Assembly: GCF_030272615.1 (NCBI RefSeq)
Contig: NC_081408.1
Span: 63,732,614 to 63,796,613, forward strand
DNA: 64,000 bases
Direction: 5' to 3'
Origin: Cryptomeria japonica
Lineage: Eukaryota; Streptophyta; Pinopsida; Cupressales; Cupressaceae
Shown one piece after another: positions 23,178-34,427 of this stretch. The translations under genes were made by a program, and so were the position numbers. The notes below the pieces were generated by a model. That model searched no databases, was not told where the DNA came from, and was given only the letters and a program-made list of their open reading frames with translations. Each line of letters starts with the position of its first letter. Within the stretch, counting starts at the first letter, position 1.

Positions 23178-24993
23178 ATTTAGCCCCCACTTTAGCGGTC
23201 ATATGAACACTACGTGCATATGCAAGCTAAAGTATAGAAAAGTAAACATTATTTGAAAAAGGATATATCCATAAGTCTGTCGAACGAAGCCCCCAGCGAT
23301 ATCTGCAGTAATCAGTTAGGAACCACAACCTACAAAACCACATGTTAGATCACAAAATCACCTAATGCTTACTAAGGAAGGTGATGAAAATTTGAGGGTA
23401 GCTATATGCCCCCCCTGTTTCAGCTTGCTAATTTTAGTGAGTTGAAACAGGGTATCATGTTTACCACTTCGAATTGTTAAAGAATATTGATGACAAATGC
23501 TCACAAGAAGATTTGAGATCAAAAACTAATGGAGAATCATTTGGTAAGAAAGAGGACTAAATCTCAATTCCAACACAACAAAGAGTGTGAGGATTTGAGA
23601 GTTCTCTAACACAAGATGAAGGATGTAAATGGAAACAAAATGCAAAGAGAAGAAAAGAAAGGAAAAAAGCATGAATACACACATTGGTGATCCATGAGAA
23701 GAATAGTGAGAGAGAAAACATGGACTTCTCGCCCTAGATCTTGTCTAGGTGATCCATGGGAAAAAGGACATGGAAAACTAGCCCCTAGAGTCTGTCTAGG
23801 TGATCCATGTAAGGGAGGAGAGTGAGAAAGTCTAGCCTTATGCCACTAGTGCCACTCAACCTCGTGCATGTGTGTGTAAGTGAGGTTAGAAGCACCTCAT
23901 AGGAGTCTATGCCCGAGTATGCTACAACTTGTATATGTATAGTACAATAGCGTGACATCTCGCTCTAAGAGTCTGTGCTCTAGTTCTGAGAATGACCCAT
24001 TGCTCAAAAAGTGTAATGTTTATGTCATAAGCAAAGTAGAACAAGGATACCTACCTTCATCACAAAAGAAGATACCCCAAAAATGCAACAATGTCATAGA
24101 TCCAAGCAAGAGAGTTTTGCACTCTTTAAGAAAGGATAAGATAGTTGAAAAGGGATATCTTGTAGTATGTGTGAAGGAGATCCTTAGAGGAGAAGAGATC
24201 TTTGTACAAAAGACACCTATCCCTGAGAGGAATTATCTTAGACAAATATAACATCTTCTAGAATAAGACAAAGAAGAGAATAAGAATGCAATATTTCCTT
24301 CTTTTGTGAGGTGAAAGTGATTCTTAATGAAGGATGACACTCTTTTTAACCCAATTCGGAGAGTGAATTCATTATGGATGTATTTTACCAAGTGCAAAAG
24401 AGGTTGTAGTCAAGGACTTACACCTCTTGTAAGAGAGAATCCTTGAACAAACAACAACAAATGCATACAAGGAATAACATCAAGTAATAAAGTTCACACC
24501 ATCCACGAAATAGGAAAAGTGGATCCTTAGATAAAAATAAGGAAAGATCATTGCCTCCCAAGGATAAGGATAATGAGAAGGACTTACACAATCTTCTAGG
24601 GAGAGATTTAGACATAAGAAAAATGTACTACATACTCACATGAGTTCATGCAAGCAAGACATTAGTGTATGTAAAATGCTCCTCACAAGAAGTGGGTAGG
24701 ATAAGAAAGAGAATACACATCTTCTCCCATATCTAGGAAAAGAGGATTCTAAAGAAAAGATGATCAATATTTCCACATTATTACCCCAAAGGGAAATTTT
24801 AACCATAAAAAGAAGAGATGTATGAAACCACTCTTGTCCCCATAGGAACAAGAGATAACATAGAAAATTAGGCTATTATGTTGCTTCAAAAATATGATTG
24901 CACTTGAAATTGTACCATCATGAATGACAATGAGCCCCTAGTAAATGAGCTACCAATGTCACATAATGATGAGCAACATAATAGCCATTAATG
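23178..24993 (-). other. 3' untranslated region of the outer Gypsy element with an antisense ORF
   Basis: Non-coding in the sense direction. cctagagtctgtctaggtgatccat-like phrases repeat at about 23740-23810. An antisense (+) ORF of 99 codons lies at 23952-24251 and is also present in the inner copy (30323-30640). TAT-lineage elements such as Grande are known to carry antisense ORFs in this position. I do not recognise the product. Confidence 0.6.
23952..24251 (+). CDS. Antisense ORF in the 3' region of the outer Gypsy element
   Basis: 99 codons, antisense to the host element, beginning MTSRSKSLCSSSEN and ending ..TPIPERNYLRQI. A counterpart of 105 codons with a few substitutions lies in the inner copy at 30323-30640. 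The product is Lys-rich with no known motif. Both frames are open, but the two DNA copies are so similar that this alone does not prove coding. Confidence 0.3.
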   Translation: MTSRSKSLCSSSENDPLLKKCNVYVISKVEQGYLPSSQKKIPQKCNNVIDPSKRVLHSLRKDKIVEKGYLVVCVKEILRGEEIFVQKTPIPERNYLRQI

Positions 24994-27814
24994 TTATTTA
25001 AAGACATGATAGATTGAATGAGGTATTTGAATATGACACGCTAAATGCTCAACTACAAGTGAGATCCAAAACATGTATAAAATGATAAAAATTGAAGAAG
25101 AAAAGTCACAAGAAATCTTAGAAGAGGGATGAGTGTAATTTATTAGAGCCTTATCCCTAGAGGAAAGGACTTTATGATGAATAGGAGATAAAGATTCATA
25201 AGTGGATTTAGAAATTTGAGGGGAGTCATAAAGAGATTTGTTTATCGCCAAGATTTCCTTATGAGGGGAATGAGAGTTGATAGAAGTAGAAGATGATTTA
25301 GTTGAAGTGAGATCATCATCACTACTAAATATAGCATTCACATTGAGAGATGGTCTTTTAGATGCTTTGGTGGGCTTAGAAAGATTATATCCAAGTCCAA
25401 ATGAATATTCATGCATGTTATGTTCTAAAGGAACTTTAATTCCTTATTCATTTGTGCCACAACCATTTCCACTATAGCCACTCTTAGCCAAAATGTGAAA
25501 ACCACGACCGTAAAGGGATGCTAAATTAGAGAGAGATGGTGATGCCCCATAGGTCTCAGTGCTGTTTGTATTAGAGGAAGATGTTAAAGAGTTATTTGAA
25601 TCAGAGGTAGCCACAAAGTTGTTACTGAATTGCTTAGACAAAGTGGGCTTCTCTTTAGTTTCTTCCTTAGATTTTCCCTTCTCAATCTTAGGCACTCTAA
25701 ATTCTCCTACAAAATTAGGGTTAAAGTCTAAAGATCCCCAATCATCTTCTGCAAGAACCTTCTCAGGATCAAAAGCCTTTTCATGTGTAGATTCAAGTTG
25801 AGAAGAATCTTCTTCAAGAACTTCAGACTCATCCAAAGAATTTTGATTATCAGAGGGTGATGATTCATCCATAGGTATCTTGTTTAAAGAGTCATCACTA
25901 GAAGAGGAAGGTTTAGAAGAACTCCCTTTGGAAGTAGATGTTTGCAAACAAGCTTGAAAATTAGTATCACCTATCAAGGTATATGTCTTATTGTTATAAA
26001 TAAATTTAACTTGTCTATGCAATGTAGAGGGGACATCTTGCATACTGTGAATCCAAGGTCTCCCTAATAACAAGTTGTATGTTAGATTTCCTGACATAAC
26101 ATGGATAGAAGTAGGCAAAGTAACAAGCCCCACTGTGATGGGTAAGGTGATAATACCTAATGAAGACTTAGCCACATTATCAAAGCCTCAAATGGGACGA
26201 GAGTCAGGCTCAATAAGGGATGTATCCACATTCATCTTATGCAATAGATTAATGCTACACACATTAAGGCTAGAGCCATTATCTACCAGTGTTCGTCTTA
26301 TAGCAGTGTCATTTATGATAACCACAATCATCAAGGGATCATATTGATGTTGAATTTCACTAGTAGGCAATTCATCTTGAGTAAACACAATTTGAGCTTT
26401 AGGATTCATCACAGAGTTAACCAAAGACACTATATTACTAGATGTATTAGGTGGAGAAACATTCAAATCTTTCAAGGCATCTTGTAACATTCCATGATGA
26501 GAAGAAGAAGTTTGGATCAAATCCCAAAGGGATATCTTAGCAGGGGTAGCTTTAAGTTGTTTTATGAGATCATATTCCTTAACAATAACTTATGAAATAC
26601 GTGGAGCTTGCGAAAGAATTGGTTGAGGATTAGGAAGAGAAACTGGAGTAACCGGAGGAAGATTAGGTTGCCTATTGTTTCTTGTGTTATAGGTATGAGC
26701 AACCGCATTATAACTCTCTCTAGTCAGTTGCTTAGCATACTCATAAGGGCTCTTAGAAGAATAACCTCCTTTCACTGTAATAATAGGTTTCTTAGGAGTG
26801 CAAAAAGAATCATTAGCATAACCACCTTGAACCACTAAGATAGGCTTATTTAAAGGTTGAGAATTTTGAGAAGGACAAGCACCTTGGATAGTGAAGAGAG
26901 GTTTGTTAGGTGTTTCATTCACATGTATCAAATTGATTGAGGATGGTTTAGAGGAATGAACAAAAGTGTTGAAAGAATTATTGATAGTCTTCTCTTGCAC
27001 TAAAATCTTATCACAGATTAAATCAATTTTAGGAGAGAGACAAGGGGTAGGCATTGATGTTCTAGTAGGAAGAGTAATACTAGGAAAGGTCATATCATCC
27101 TCTATAATCAAAGGATCTACATGGGGAATAAACTCTCTAGGAGAAGGATCAACATTACTCTCTAAAGTCTCACTTTTGAGAGGGAGATCTTTGAAAGAGA
27201 TGTTAACCATCTTGCTTTGAACTAGGGTTTCCTTATGAGTGGAACCAAGTTGAGGAGAGGGAGATGCTTTATTTTTAGAGGGAGAATAATTGAGATTCAA
27301 GGAAGGTGAGAAACTATCAAGGGAGTTTTCAATCTTGATTTCATCCCCTTTGGATAGGGTTCTCTCATGGGATAGAGAATAATCTACACCTTCTTCTAAT
27401 GGTTCATCCCAAATAGTGAAGTTGTTGAAAGGAATGTTTGAAGTATTGTTAATTTTGGGAGAGGAGATAACATTGTTTATTAATTCCTCATCCTTAGGAG
27501 GGAGAGCATCAATAGATGTGTTAAACTCATCCTCTTTCCTCAAAATATGTTCAATATGATCTTTAGGGGAGAGAGAATTAAGGAAATTGCTAATTATCTC
27601 ATCTTCTTTCTCTAAGGGGTGCTTATGGGTAAAAACAACTTTAGGAGAAGGGTAAGCGTTTATCATTAATTCATCATCTCTAGTGGGAATTTTGTTGAAA
27701 AAGGAAATGCCATCACTAGGAAATGTAGGGATAATTTCATATTCTTGCACAAAAGGATCCTCATGAAGGGAGTGTTTTTTAGGAGACACAAAGTCATCAA
27801 GGGCATCATCCAAC
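24994..27814 (-). pseudogene. Protease-type ORF of the outer Gypsy element, 3' part
   Basis: Same protein as the intact 1,027-codon ORF of the inner copy. The frame enters from the piece at 36109-36395 after removal of the inner insert. It has three in-frame stops (after ..SQAPRIS, about 26590; after ..EPDSRPI, about 26187; after ..GNGCGTNE, about 25443) and no frameshift. It keeps the protease motif VDNGSSLNVCS, LLLGRPWIHSMQ, a G-patch-like YGRGFHILAKSGYSGNGCG, and a hydrophobic tail SSIFIILYMFWISLVVEHL. The start codon at 27906 of the longest apparent frame lies inside the inner LTR and is an artefact. Confidence 0.85.
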
Positions 27815-29491
27815 TGTGCGGGGGAAAAAGTGACACTAAGCAAACATGCCCTAATCTCACCTTCAATCACACATTTGTGGAATACAAAAGAGCCTAGAGG
27901 TATCACACAATTGGCTACTTCTTTTTGTGGAAGAGAGAGCCACGGGCTACCTATTAGGATTTCTATTCCTTTGTTGTAATTGAAAGATAAAATGATGCAA
28001 GTTCAATCCCAAACACCAAAGTGCAAGTATGAACTAATAACCAGATTTGCAGAATTGAACTTAAATAATGGAAAGCTGTAAAAACAAGGACAAGACAAGA
28101 ATGTAAATGCGTACCCGGAGTTAAAATCTGACTGAAAATGTTCGGGATGGGGGCGCGGGCGCCACTGTCCTAATTCTGCCCCTGAAACTGCTCCAGAAAC
28201 TGTTGTTTTGCACTTTGGAAAAAGCTGTCAAAAATGCTGAAAATGCTGTCTGTCAGGAGGACCAGGGCGCCCAGCGCCCCTTTCCCAGGGACCAGGGCAC
28301 CCAGCGCCCCTGTCCTGGTAGGACCAGGGCACCCCACGCCCCTATCTTGGTCTTTTGCTCCGAAACTTGGTGTGAAGTTTGGTCTCAGTCTGCTTCTCCC
28401 GGATCTGCAACCTGCGGCGTCGTCCGAGTCCCGAAACCTGCACTTATATCTGAAAAGGGTATGGTGGGTGGCTATATAGGGTTTTGCCTTAGTCAAACCC
28501 CCTCTTCGGTGATTTCCACCTCCATGAATAGCCAAGTTGTATTGTAAAATGTATTGTGTGTGCAGACCTAGTGTGTGTGCAAGGTCCTTAAATGCAAGAA
28601 AGCAAACTAGAGCAACCTAGAAAGTAAACCCTAATTGCTTGTAAATGATAATGTAAATGCTCTAAATCAAGATGCAAAGTGATCTAAAGCATGAATAAAG
28701 GATATATTGAAGCTTATGCAAAGACATGAAAACAACATGAAATCATACCCAACCCTCAAGGGAGGAGTACAAGCCAATCTTCAGTCGGTAATCTCCTATT
28801 GTTCTTCAATGTCTTCAAAGCCCTAAATGGATGAATGAAATTGACAAATGCTTGATAGAAGGATGTTGAATGTTGTTGAAGTCTTGAAAGATCTACTCTT
28901 TCACTGCATATGAGGTCCCTGAAAACCAAAATTCTGATCCCTTCAAATGAAGAAAGAGAGCTCTTATATATGAAACCCTAGGTCTTAATTCCAACTTTAG
29001 GCCGACCTAGAGATTGAATATCCCACCAATTTCTTGGGGTTAAGCTTTATTTTATGATTGGATCGCGCTCCTAAAATTTCGAGAAAAATGTCCGGGACCA
29101 TGTTGCACTCCGGGCGCCATGGTCCCGACAACTTTTCACCAAATTTTCAGGGCCGTCGGATATGATGATTTTAGAGACAATCCTGAAGTTACAGGTGATT
29201 TCGAGATGTTTTGACCCCCGAAATCAAGCCCCCAAGTTCAAAATAGGACCTAATTAGGGGTTTTGATTAAATGATGTATAGGAGGAATAAAATGAAAAGG
29301 GCACACTTTAATGAAAGGGCCCAACTTTATGATGTAGGAAATGATAAAATAGGACCTTAGACCTAATTAATTTAATTAATTAAGTGCTAAAGGGGAAATG
29401 CAATGCAAAATGCAAAATGCGCCAAGGCGGGTGCTAAACTAGGTGTGAAATTGTACCACCCTAGCAAGTGCGTACAATTTATGACGCTACA
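27815..29491 (-). repeat. 3' LTR of the inner Gypsy element (LTR B, 1,677 bp)
   Basis: Minus-strand ends TGTAGCGTC..CCCGCACA. Pairs with LTR C. Carries three GC-rich repeat units (28259-28352) and one ggcgccatggtcc box. The minus-strand TATA-like TATATAAG lies near 28965. The purine tract (AGTGGGGGCTAAA, minus) abuts it at 29492-29504. Plus-strand frames across the GC-rich repeats (28203-28547) are chance ORFs. Confidence 0.95.
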
Positions 29492-31169
29492 TTTAGCCCC
29501 CACTTTAGCGGTCATATGAACACTACGTGCATATGCAAGCTAAAGTACAGAAAAGTAAACATTATTTGAAAAAGGATATATCCATAAGTCTATCGAACGA
29601 AGCCCCCAGCGGTATCTGCAGTACACAGTTAGGAACCGCACCCTACAAAACACACGTTAGATCACAAAATCACCTAATGCTTACTAAGGAAGGTGATGAA
29701 AATTCGAGGGTAGCTATATGCCCCCCCCTGTTTTGGCTTGCTAATTTTAGTGAGTTGAAACAGGGTATCATGTTTACCACTTCGAATTGTTAAAGAATAT
29801 TGATGACAAATGCTCACAAGAAGATTTGATATGAGATCAAAAACTAATGGAGAGTGATTTGGTAAGAAAGAGGACTAAATCTTAATTCCAACACAACAAA
29901 GAGTGTGAGGATTTGAGAGTTCTCTAACACAAGATGAAGGATGTAAATGGAAACAAAATGCAAAGAGAAGAAAAGAAAGGAAAAAAGCATGAATACACAC
30001 ATTGGTGATCCATGAGAAGAATAGTGAGAGAGAAAAAAAACACGGACTTCTCGCCCCTAGATCTTGTCTAGGTGATCCATGGGAAAAGGACATGGAAAAC
30101 TAGCCCCTAGAGTCTATCTAGGTGATCCATCTAAGGAAGGAGAGTGAGAAAGTCTAGCCTTATGCCGCTAGTTCCACTCAACCTCGTGCATGTGTGTGTA
30201 AGGGAGGTTAGAAGCACCTCATAGGAGTCGATGCCCGAGTATGCTACAACCTGTATATGTGTAGTACAAAAGCGTGACATCTTGCTCTAAGAGTCTGTGC
30301 TCTGGTTCCGAGAATAATCACCTTGCATAAAATAAAAATGGAGACATCTCACTCTAAGAGTCTGTGCTCTAGTTCCGAGAATGACCCATTGCTCAAAAAG
30401 TGTAATGTTTATGTCATAAGAAAAGTAGAACAAGGATACCTACCTTCATCACAAAAGAAGATACCCCAAAAATGCAACAATGTCATAGATCCAAGCAAGA
30501 GAGTTTTACACTCTTTAAGCAAGGATAAGATAGTTGAAAAGGGATATCTTGTACTATGTGTAAAGGAGATCCTTAGAGGAGAAGAGATCTTTGTACAAAA
30601 GACACCTATCCTCGAGAGGAATTGTCTTAGACAAATATAACATCTTCTAGAATAAGACAAAGAAGAGAATAAGAATGCAATACTTCCTTCTTTTGCGAGG
30701 TGAAAGTGATTCTTAATGAAGGATGACGCTCTTTTTAACCCAATTAGGAGAGTGAATTCATTATGGATGTATTTTACCAAGTGCAAAAGAGGTTGTAGTC
30801 AAGGACTTACACCCCTTGAACAAACAACAACAAATGCGTACAAGGCATAACATCAAGTAATAAAGTCCACACCATCCACAAAATAGGAAAAAGTGGATCC
30901 TTAGATAAAAATAAGGAAAGATCATTGCCTCCCAAGGATAAGGACAATGAGAAGGACTTACACAATCTTCTAGGGAGAGATTTGGACATAAGCAAAAGAA
31001 GAGATGTATGAAATCATTCTTGTCCCCATAGGAACAAGAAAATTAGGCTATTATGTTGCTTCAAAAAATATGATTGCACTTGAAATTGTACCATCATGAA
31101 TGACAATGAGCCCCCAGTAAATGAGCTACCAATGTTACATAATGATGAGCAACATAATAGCCATTAATG
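29492..31169 (-). other. 3' untranslated region of the inner Gypsy element
   Basis: Corresponds to 23178-24993 of the outer element. A block of about 66 bp around gacatct..gctctaagagtctgtgctct is duplicated here (about 30276 and 30342) but single in the outer copy (about 23955). Contains the antisense ORF at 30323-30640. Nothing else recognised. Confidence 0.6.
30323..30640 (+). CDS. Antisense ORF in the 3' region of the inner Gypsy element
   Basis: 105 codons, antisense; counterpart of 23952-24251. The N-terminus differs because of the local duplication (METSHSKSLCSSSEN), and the rest is near-identical, ending ..TPILERNCLRQI. No known domain. Position fits the antisense extra ORFs described for TAT elements, but coding is unproven. 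Confidence 0.3.
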   Translation: MHKIKMETSHSKSLCSSSENDPLLKKCNVYVIRKVEQGYLPSSQKKIPQKCNNVIDPSKRVLHSLSKDKIVEKGYLVLCVKEILRGEEIFVQKTPILERNCLRQI

Positions 31170-34100
31170 TTATTTAAAGACATGATAGACTAAATGAGGT
31201 ATTTGAATATGACATGTTAAATGCTCAACTATAAGTGAGATCAAAAACATGTATAAAATGATGAAAATTGAAGAAGAAAAGTCACAAGAAATCTTAGAAG
31301 AGGGATGAGTGTAATTTATTAGAGCCTTATCCCTAGAGGAAAGGACTTTATGATGAATAGGAGATAAAGATTCATAAGTGGATTTAGAAATTTGAGGGAA
31401 TTCATAAAGAGATTTGTTCATTGCCAAGATTTCCTTATGAGGGGAATGAGAGTTGATAGAAGTAGAAGATGATTTAGTTGAAGTGAGATCATCATCACTA
31501 CTAAATATAGCATTCACATTGAGAGATGGTCTTTTAGATGCTTTGGTATGTTTGCAGGGATTATATCCAAGTCCAAAGGCATAATTGTGAAAATCAGTCT
31601 CTAGAGGAAATTTTATCCCTTGTTCATGAGCGCCACAACCATTTCCATGATACCCATGCTTAGCAAAAATGTGAAAACCACGACCATAACGATCAGCCAT
31701 TTCAGGAAGAGAAGGTGGTTTTTCATAAGACAAAGAATTAAATCCTTCAGAATTAGAGGTGTGAGCAGAAGAAGTTTGAGAAGCGGCCACAAAATTATTG
31801 CTCATAGGCTCAGGTAAGATTGATTGATTTTTAGTTTCTTTCTTCTTTTTAACATTAAACTCTCTAGGAGGAACCCTATACTCACCTACAAAGGTGGGAT
31901 TGAAATCAAGGGATCCCCAATTGTCTTCTGCAAGAACCTTCACAAGATCAAAAGCCTTTTCATGCGTATATTCAAGTCGAGAAGGATCTTCTTCAGGAGC
32001 TTCAGACTCATCCAAAGAATTTTGATTATCAGAGGGTAAGTATTCATCCATAGGTATCTTGTTCAAAGAGTCATTACTAGAAGAGGAAGGCTTAGATGTT
32101 TGCAAACAAGCTTGGAGATTAGTGTCACCTATCAAGGTATATGTCTTATTTTTATAAATGAATTTAACTTGTCTATGCAATGTAGAGGGGACAGCTTGCA
32201 TACTGTGAATCCAAGGCCTCCCTAATAACAAGTTGTATGTTAGATTTCCCGACATAACATGGATAGGAGTAGGCAAAGTAACAGGTCCCACTGTGACGGG
32301 TAAGGTGATAATACCTAATGAAGACTTAGCAACATTATCAAAGCCTTGAATGGGACGAGAGTCAGGCTCAATAAGGGATGTATCCACATTCATCTTATGC
32401 AATAGATTAATGCTACACACATTAAGGCCAGAGCCATTATCTACCAGTGTTCGTCTTATAGCAATGTCATTTATGATAACCACAATCATCAAGGGATCAT
32501 ATTGATGTTGAATTTCACTAGTAGGCAACTCATCTTGAGTAAACACAATTTGAGCTTTAGGATTCATCACGGAGTTAACCAAAGACACTATATTACTAGA
32601 TGTATTAGGTGGAGGAACATTCAAATCTTTCAAGGCATCTTGTAACATTCCATGATGAGCGGAAGAAGTTTGGATCAAATCCCAAAGGGATATCTTAGCA
32701 GGGGTAGCTTTAAGTTGTTCTATGAGATCATATTCCATACCAAGAACTTGTGAAATGCATGGAGCTTGGGGAAGAATAGGTTGGGAAGGAGGAAGTGAAG
32801 TTGGGATAACTGGAGGAGGATTAGGTTGCCTATTGTTTCTAGTATTATAAGTATGGGCAACCGCATGATAACTCTCTCTAGTCAATTGCTTAGCATACTC
32901 ATAAGGGCTCTTAGAGGAATAACCTCCTTGCACAGTAATAACCGGTTTCTTAGGAGTGCAAAAAGAATCATTAGCATAACCACCTTGAACCACTAAGATA
33001 GGCTTATTTAAAGGTTGAGAATTTTGAGAAGGACAAGCACCTTGGACAGTGAAGAGAGGTTTGTTAGGTGTTTCATTCACATGTATCAAATTGATTGAGG
33101 ATGGTTTAGAAGAATGAACAAAAGTGTTGGAAGAATTATTGACAGTCTTCTCTTGCACTAAAATCTTATCACAGATTAGATCAATTTTAGGAGAGAGACA
33201 AGGGATAGGCATTGATGTTCTAGTAGGAAGAGTAATACTAGGAAAGGTCATATCATCCTCTATCATCAAAGGATCTACATGGGGAATAAACTCTCTAGGA
33301 GAAGGATTAACATTACTCTCTAAAGTCTCACTTTTGAGAGGAAGATCTTTGAAAGAGATGTTAACCATCTTGCTTTGAACTAGGGTATCCTTATGAGTAG
33401 AACCAAGTTGAGGAGAGAGAGATGCTTTATTTTTAGATGGAGAATGATTGAGATTCAAGGAAGGGGAGAAACTATCAAGGGAGTTTCCAATCTTGATTTC
33501 ATCCCCTTTGGCTAGGGGTAGAGAATAATCTATACCTTCTTCTAATGGTTCATCCCAAATAGTGAGGTTGTTGAAAGGAATGTTTGAAGTGTTGTCAATT
33601 TCGGGAGAGGAGATAACATTGTTTATTAATTCCTCATCCTTAGGAGGGAGAGCATCAATAGATGTGTTAAACTCATCCTCTTTCCTCAAAATATGTTCAA
33701 TAGGGGAGAGAGAATTAAGGAAATTGCTTATTATTTCATTTTCTTTCTCTAAGGGATGCTTATGGGTAAGACAAACTTTAGGAGAAGGGTAAGAATTTAT
33801 CATTAATTCATCATCTCTAGTGGGAATTTTGTTGGAAAAGGAAATGCCATCACTAGGAAATGTAGGGATAATGTCATTTGCTTGCACAAAAGGATCCTCA
33901 TGAAGGGAGCATTTTTTAGGGGACACAAAGGCATCAAGCGCATCATTCAACAAAGCATGATCATATCTATTAAAAGGTTTATCTTTTGATTCAAAAGGAG
34001 ATATCTCTTCATAGAGGGGATCATTGAAAACAACCATGTTACTAGATTTAGTGGAAGAGCTGATAGGAATGTACCCTTGAGAGGAATCATTTGACTTATC

Positions 34101-34253
34101 TTTCTCATCACAACAAAATGGCATAGTAACAATGTTTATGAGTTTTTGGTAAAATGAAGTTTTGGTATATTTAGGTTTCAAAAATTCATCTAAAGCTTCA
34201 TCTAACTCATAATCATCACAAATATGAACATCTTGCAAATAAAAATCTGACAT
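31170..34253 (-). CDS. Intact 1,027-residue protease-type protein of the inner Gypsy element
   Basis: One uninterrupted frame starting MSDFYLQDVHICDD about 150 bp after the primer binding site. Residues 1-540 are low-complexity, rich in Ser, Pro, Lys and Asp, with a repeated DEALDEFL / DALDAFV motif (about residues 18 and 106) and KP..VQGGY-type repeats near 400-460. No gag core or zinc knuckle is visible. Residues about 560-720 are a retropepsin-like domain: VDNGSGLNVCS (catalytic Asp 605), then LLLGRPWIHSMQAVPST, closely like element 1. Residues about 850-910 form a glycine-rich G-patch-like stretch (YGRGFHIFAKHGYHGNGCG..FGLGY). The C-terminus has a hydrophobic segment SSIFIILYMFLISLIVEHL (about 993-1011). 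No RT, RNase H or integrase follows. Role unknown; it may process or package with proteins supplied by an autonomous TAT relative (inference). Confidence 0.85.
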   Translation of the reverse strand: MSDFYLQDVHICDDYELDEALDEFLKPKYTKTSFYQKLINIVTMPFCCDEKDKSNDSSQGYIPISSSTKSSNMVVFNDPLYEEISPFESKDKPFNRYDHALLNDALDAFVSPKKCSLHEDPFVQANDIIPTFPSDGISFSNKIPTRDDELMINSYPSPKVCLTHKHPLEKENEIISNFLNSLSPIEHILRKEDEFNTSIDALPPKDEELINNVISSPEIDNTSNIPFNNLTIWDEPLEEGIDYSLPLAKGDEIKIGNSLDSFSPSLNLNHSPSKNKASLSPQLGSTHKDTLVQSKMVNISFKDLPLKSETLESNVNPSPREFIPHVDPLMIEDDMTFPSITLPTRTSMPIPCLSPKIDLICDKILVQEKTVNNSSNTFVHSSKPSSINLIHVNETPNKPLFTVQGACPSQNSQPLNKPILVVQGGYANDSFCTPKKPVITVQGGYSSKSPYEYAKQLTRESYHAVAHTYNTRNNRQPNPPPVIPTSLPPSQPILPQAPCISQVLGMEYDLIEQLKATPAKISLWDLIQTSSAHHGMLQDALKDLNVPPPNTSSNIVSLVNSVMNPKAQIVFTQDELPTSEIQHQYDPLMIVVIINDIAIRRTLVDNGSGLNVCSINLLHKMNVDTSLIEPDSRPIQGFDNVAKSSLGIITLPVTVGPVTLPTPIHVMSGNLTYNLLLGRPWIHSMQAVPSTLHRQVKFIYKNKTYTLIGDTNLQACLQTSKPSSSSNDSLNKIPMDEYLPSDNQNSLDESEAPEEDPSRLEYTHEKAFDLVKVLAEDNWGSLDFNPTFVGEYRVPPREFNVKKKKETKNQSILPEPMSNNFVAASQTSSAHTSNSEGFNSLSYEKPPSLPEMADRYGRGFHIFAKHGYHGNGCGAHEQGIKFPLETDFHNYAFGLGYNPCKHTKASKRPSLNVNAIFSSDDDLTSTKSSSTSINSHSPHKEILAMNKSLYEFPQISKSTYESLSPIHHKVLSSRDKALINYTHPSSKISCDFSSSIFIILYMFLISLIVEHLTCHIQIPHLVYHVFK

Positions 34254-34360
34254 TTTGAAATTGCATAAAATTTAAACACACAATGCAAAGAAACACACTT
34301 TTTTTTTTCTTTTTTTTCTTTTTTCTTTTTAATGAGAATGAAATGAAAACACACTAAATC

Positions 34361-34374
34361 TAGATCTAGATCTA
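34361..34374 (-). promoter_or_regulatory. Leader palindrome of the inner Gypsy element
   Basis: TAGATCTAGATCTA is a perfect 14-bp palindrome 30 bp downstream of the primer binding site in the element's direction. The outer copy has the same palindrome at 36543-36556, about 31 bp from its site. Retroviral leaders use such palindromes for RNA dimerisation; that role here is inference. Confidence 0.4.
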
Positions 34375-34404
34375 AAAAATGCAATGCAAGAGGAAGCAAT
34401 GATA

Positions 34405-34424
34405 GATTCACGTCGGGTTCACCA
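34405..34424 (-). promoter_or_regulatory. Primer binding site of the inner Gypsy element
   Basis: On the minus strand TGGTGAACCCGACGTGAATC, identical to element 1 (1673-1692), three bases inside the 5' LTR. The outer copy at 36588-36607 differs by two transitions. Probably tRNA-Trp (from memory). Confidence 0.85.
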
Positions 34425-34427
34425 AAA

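Noticed and set aside
28203-28547. Plus-strand ORFs of 81-114 codons in LTRs B and C
   Set aside because: Created by the GC-rich tandem units, which lack stop codons in several frames. Antisense to the LTR and not conserved in phase in LTRs A and D.
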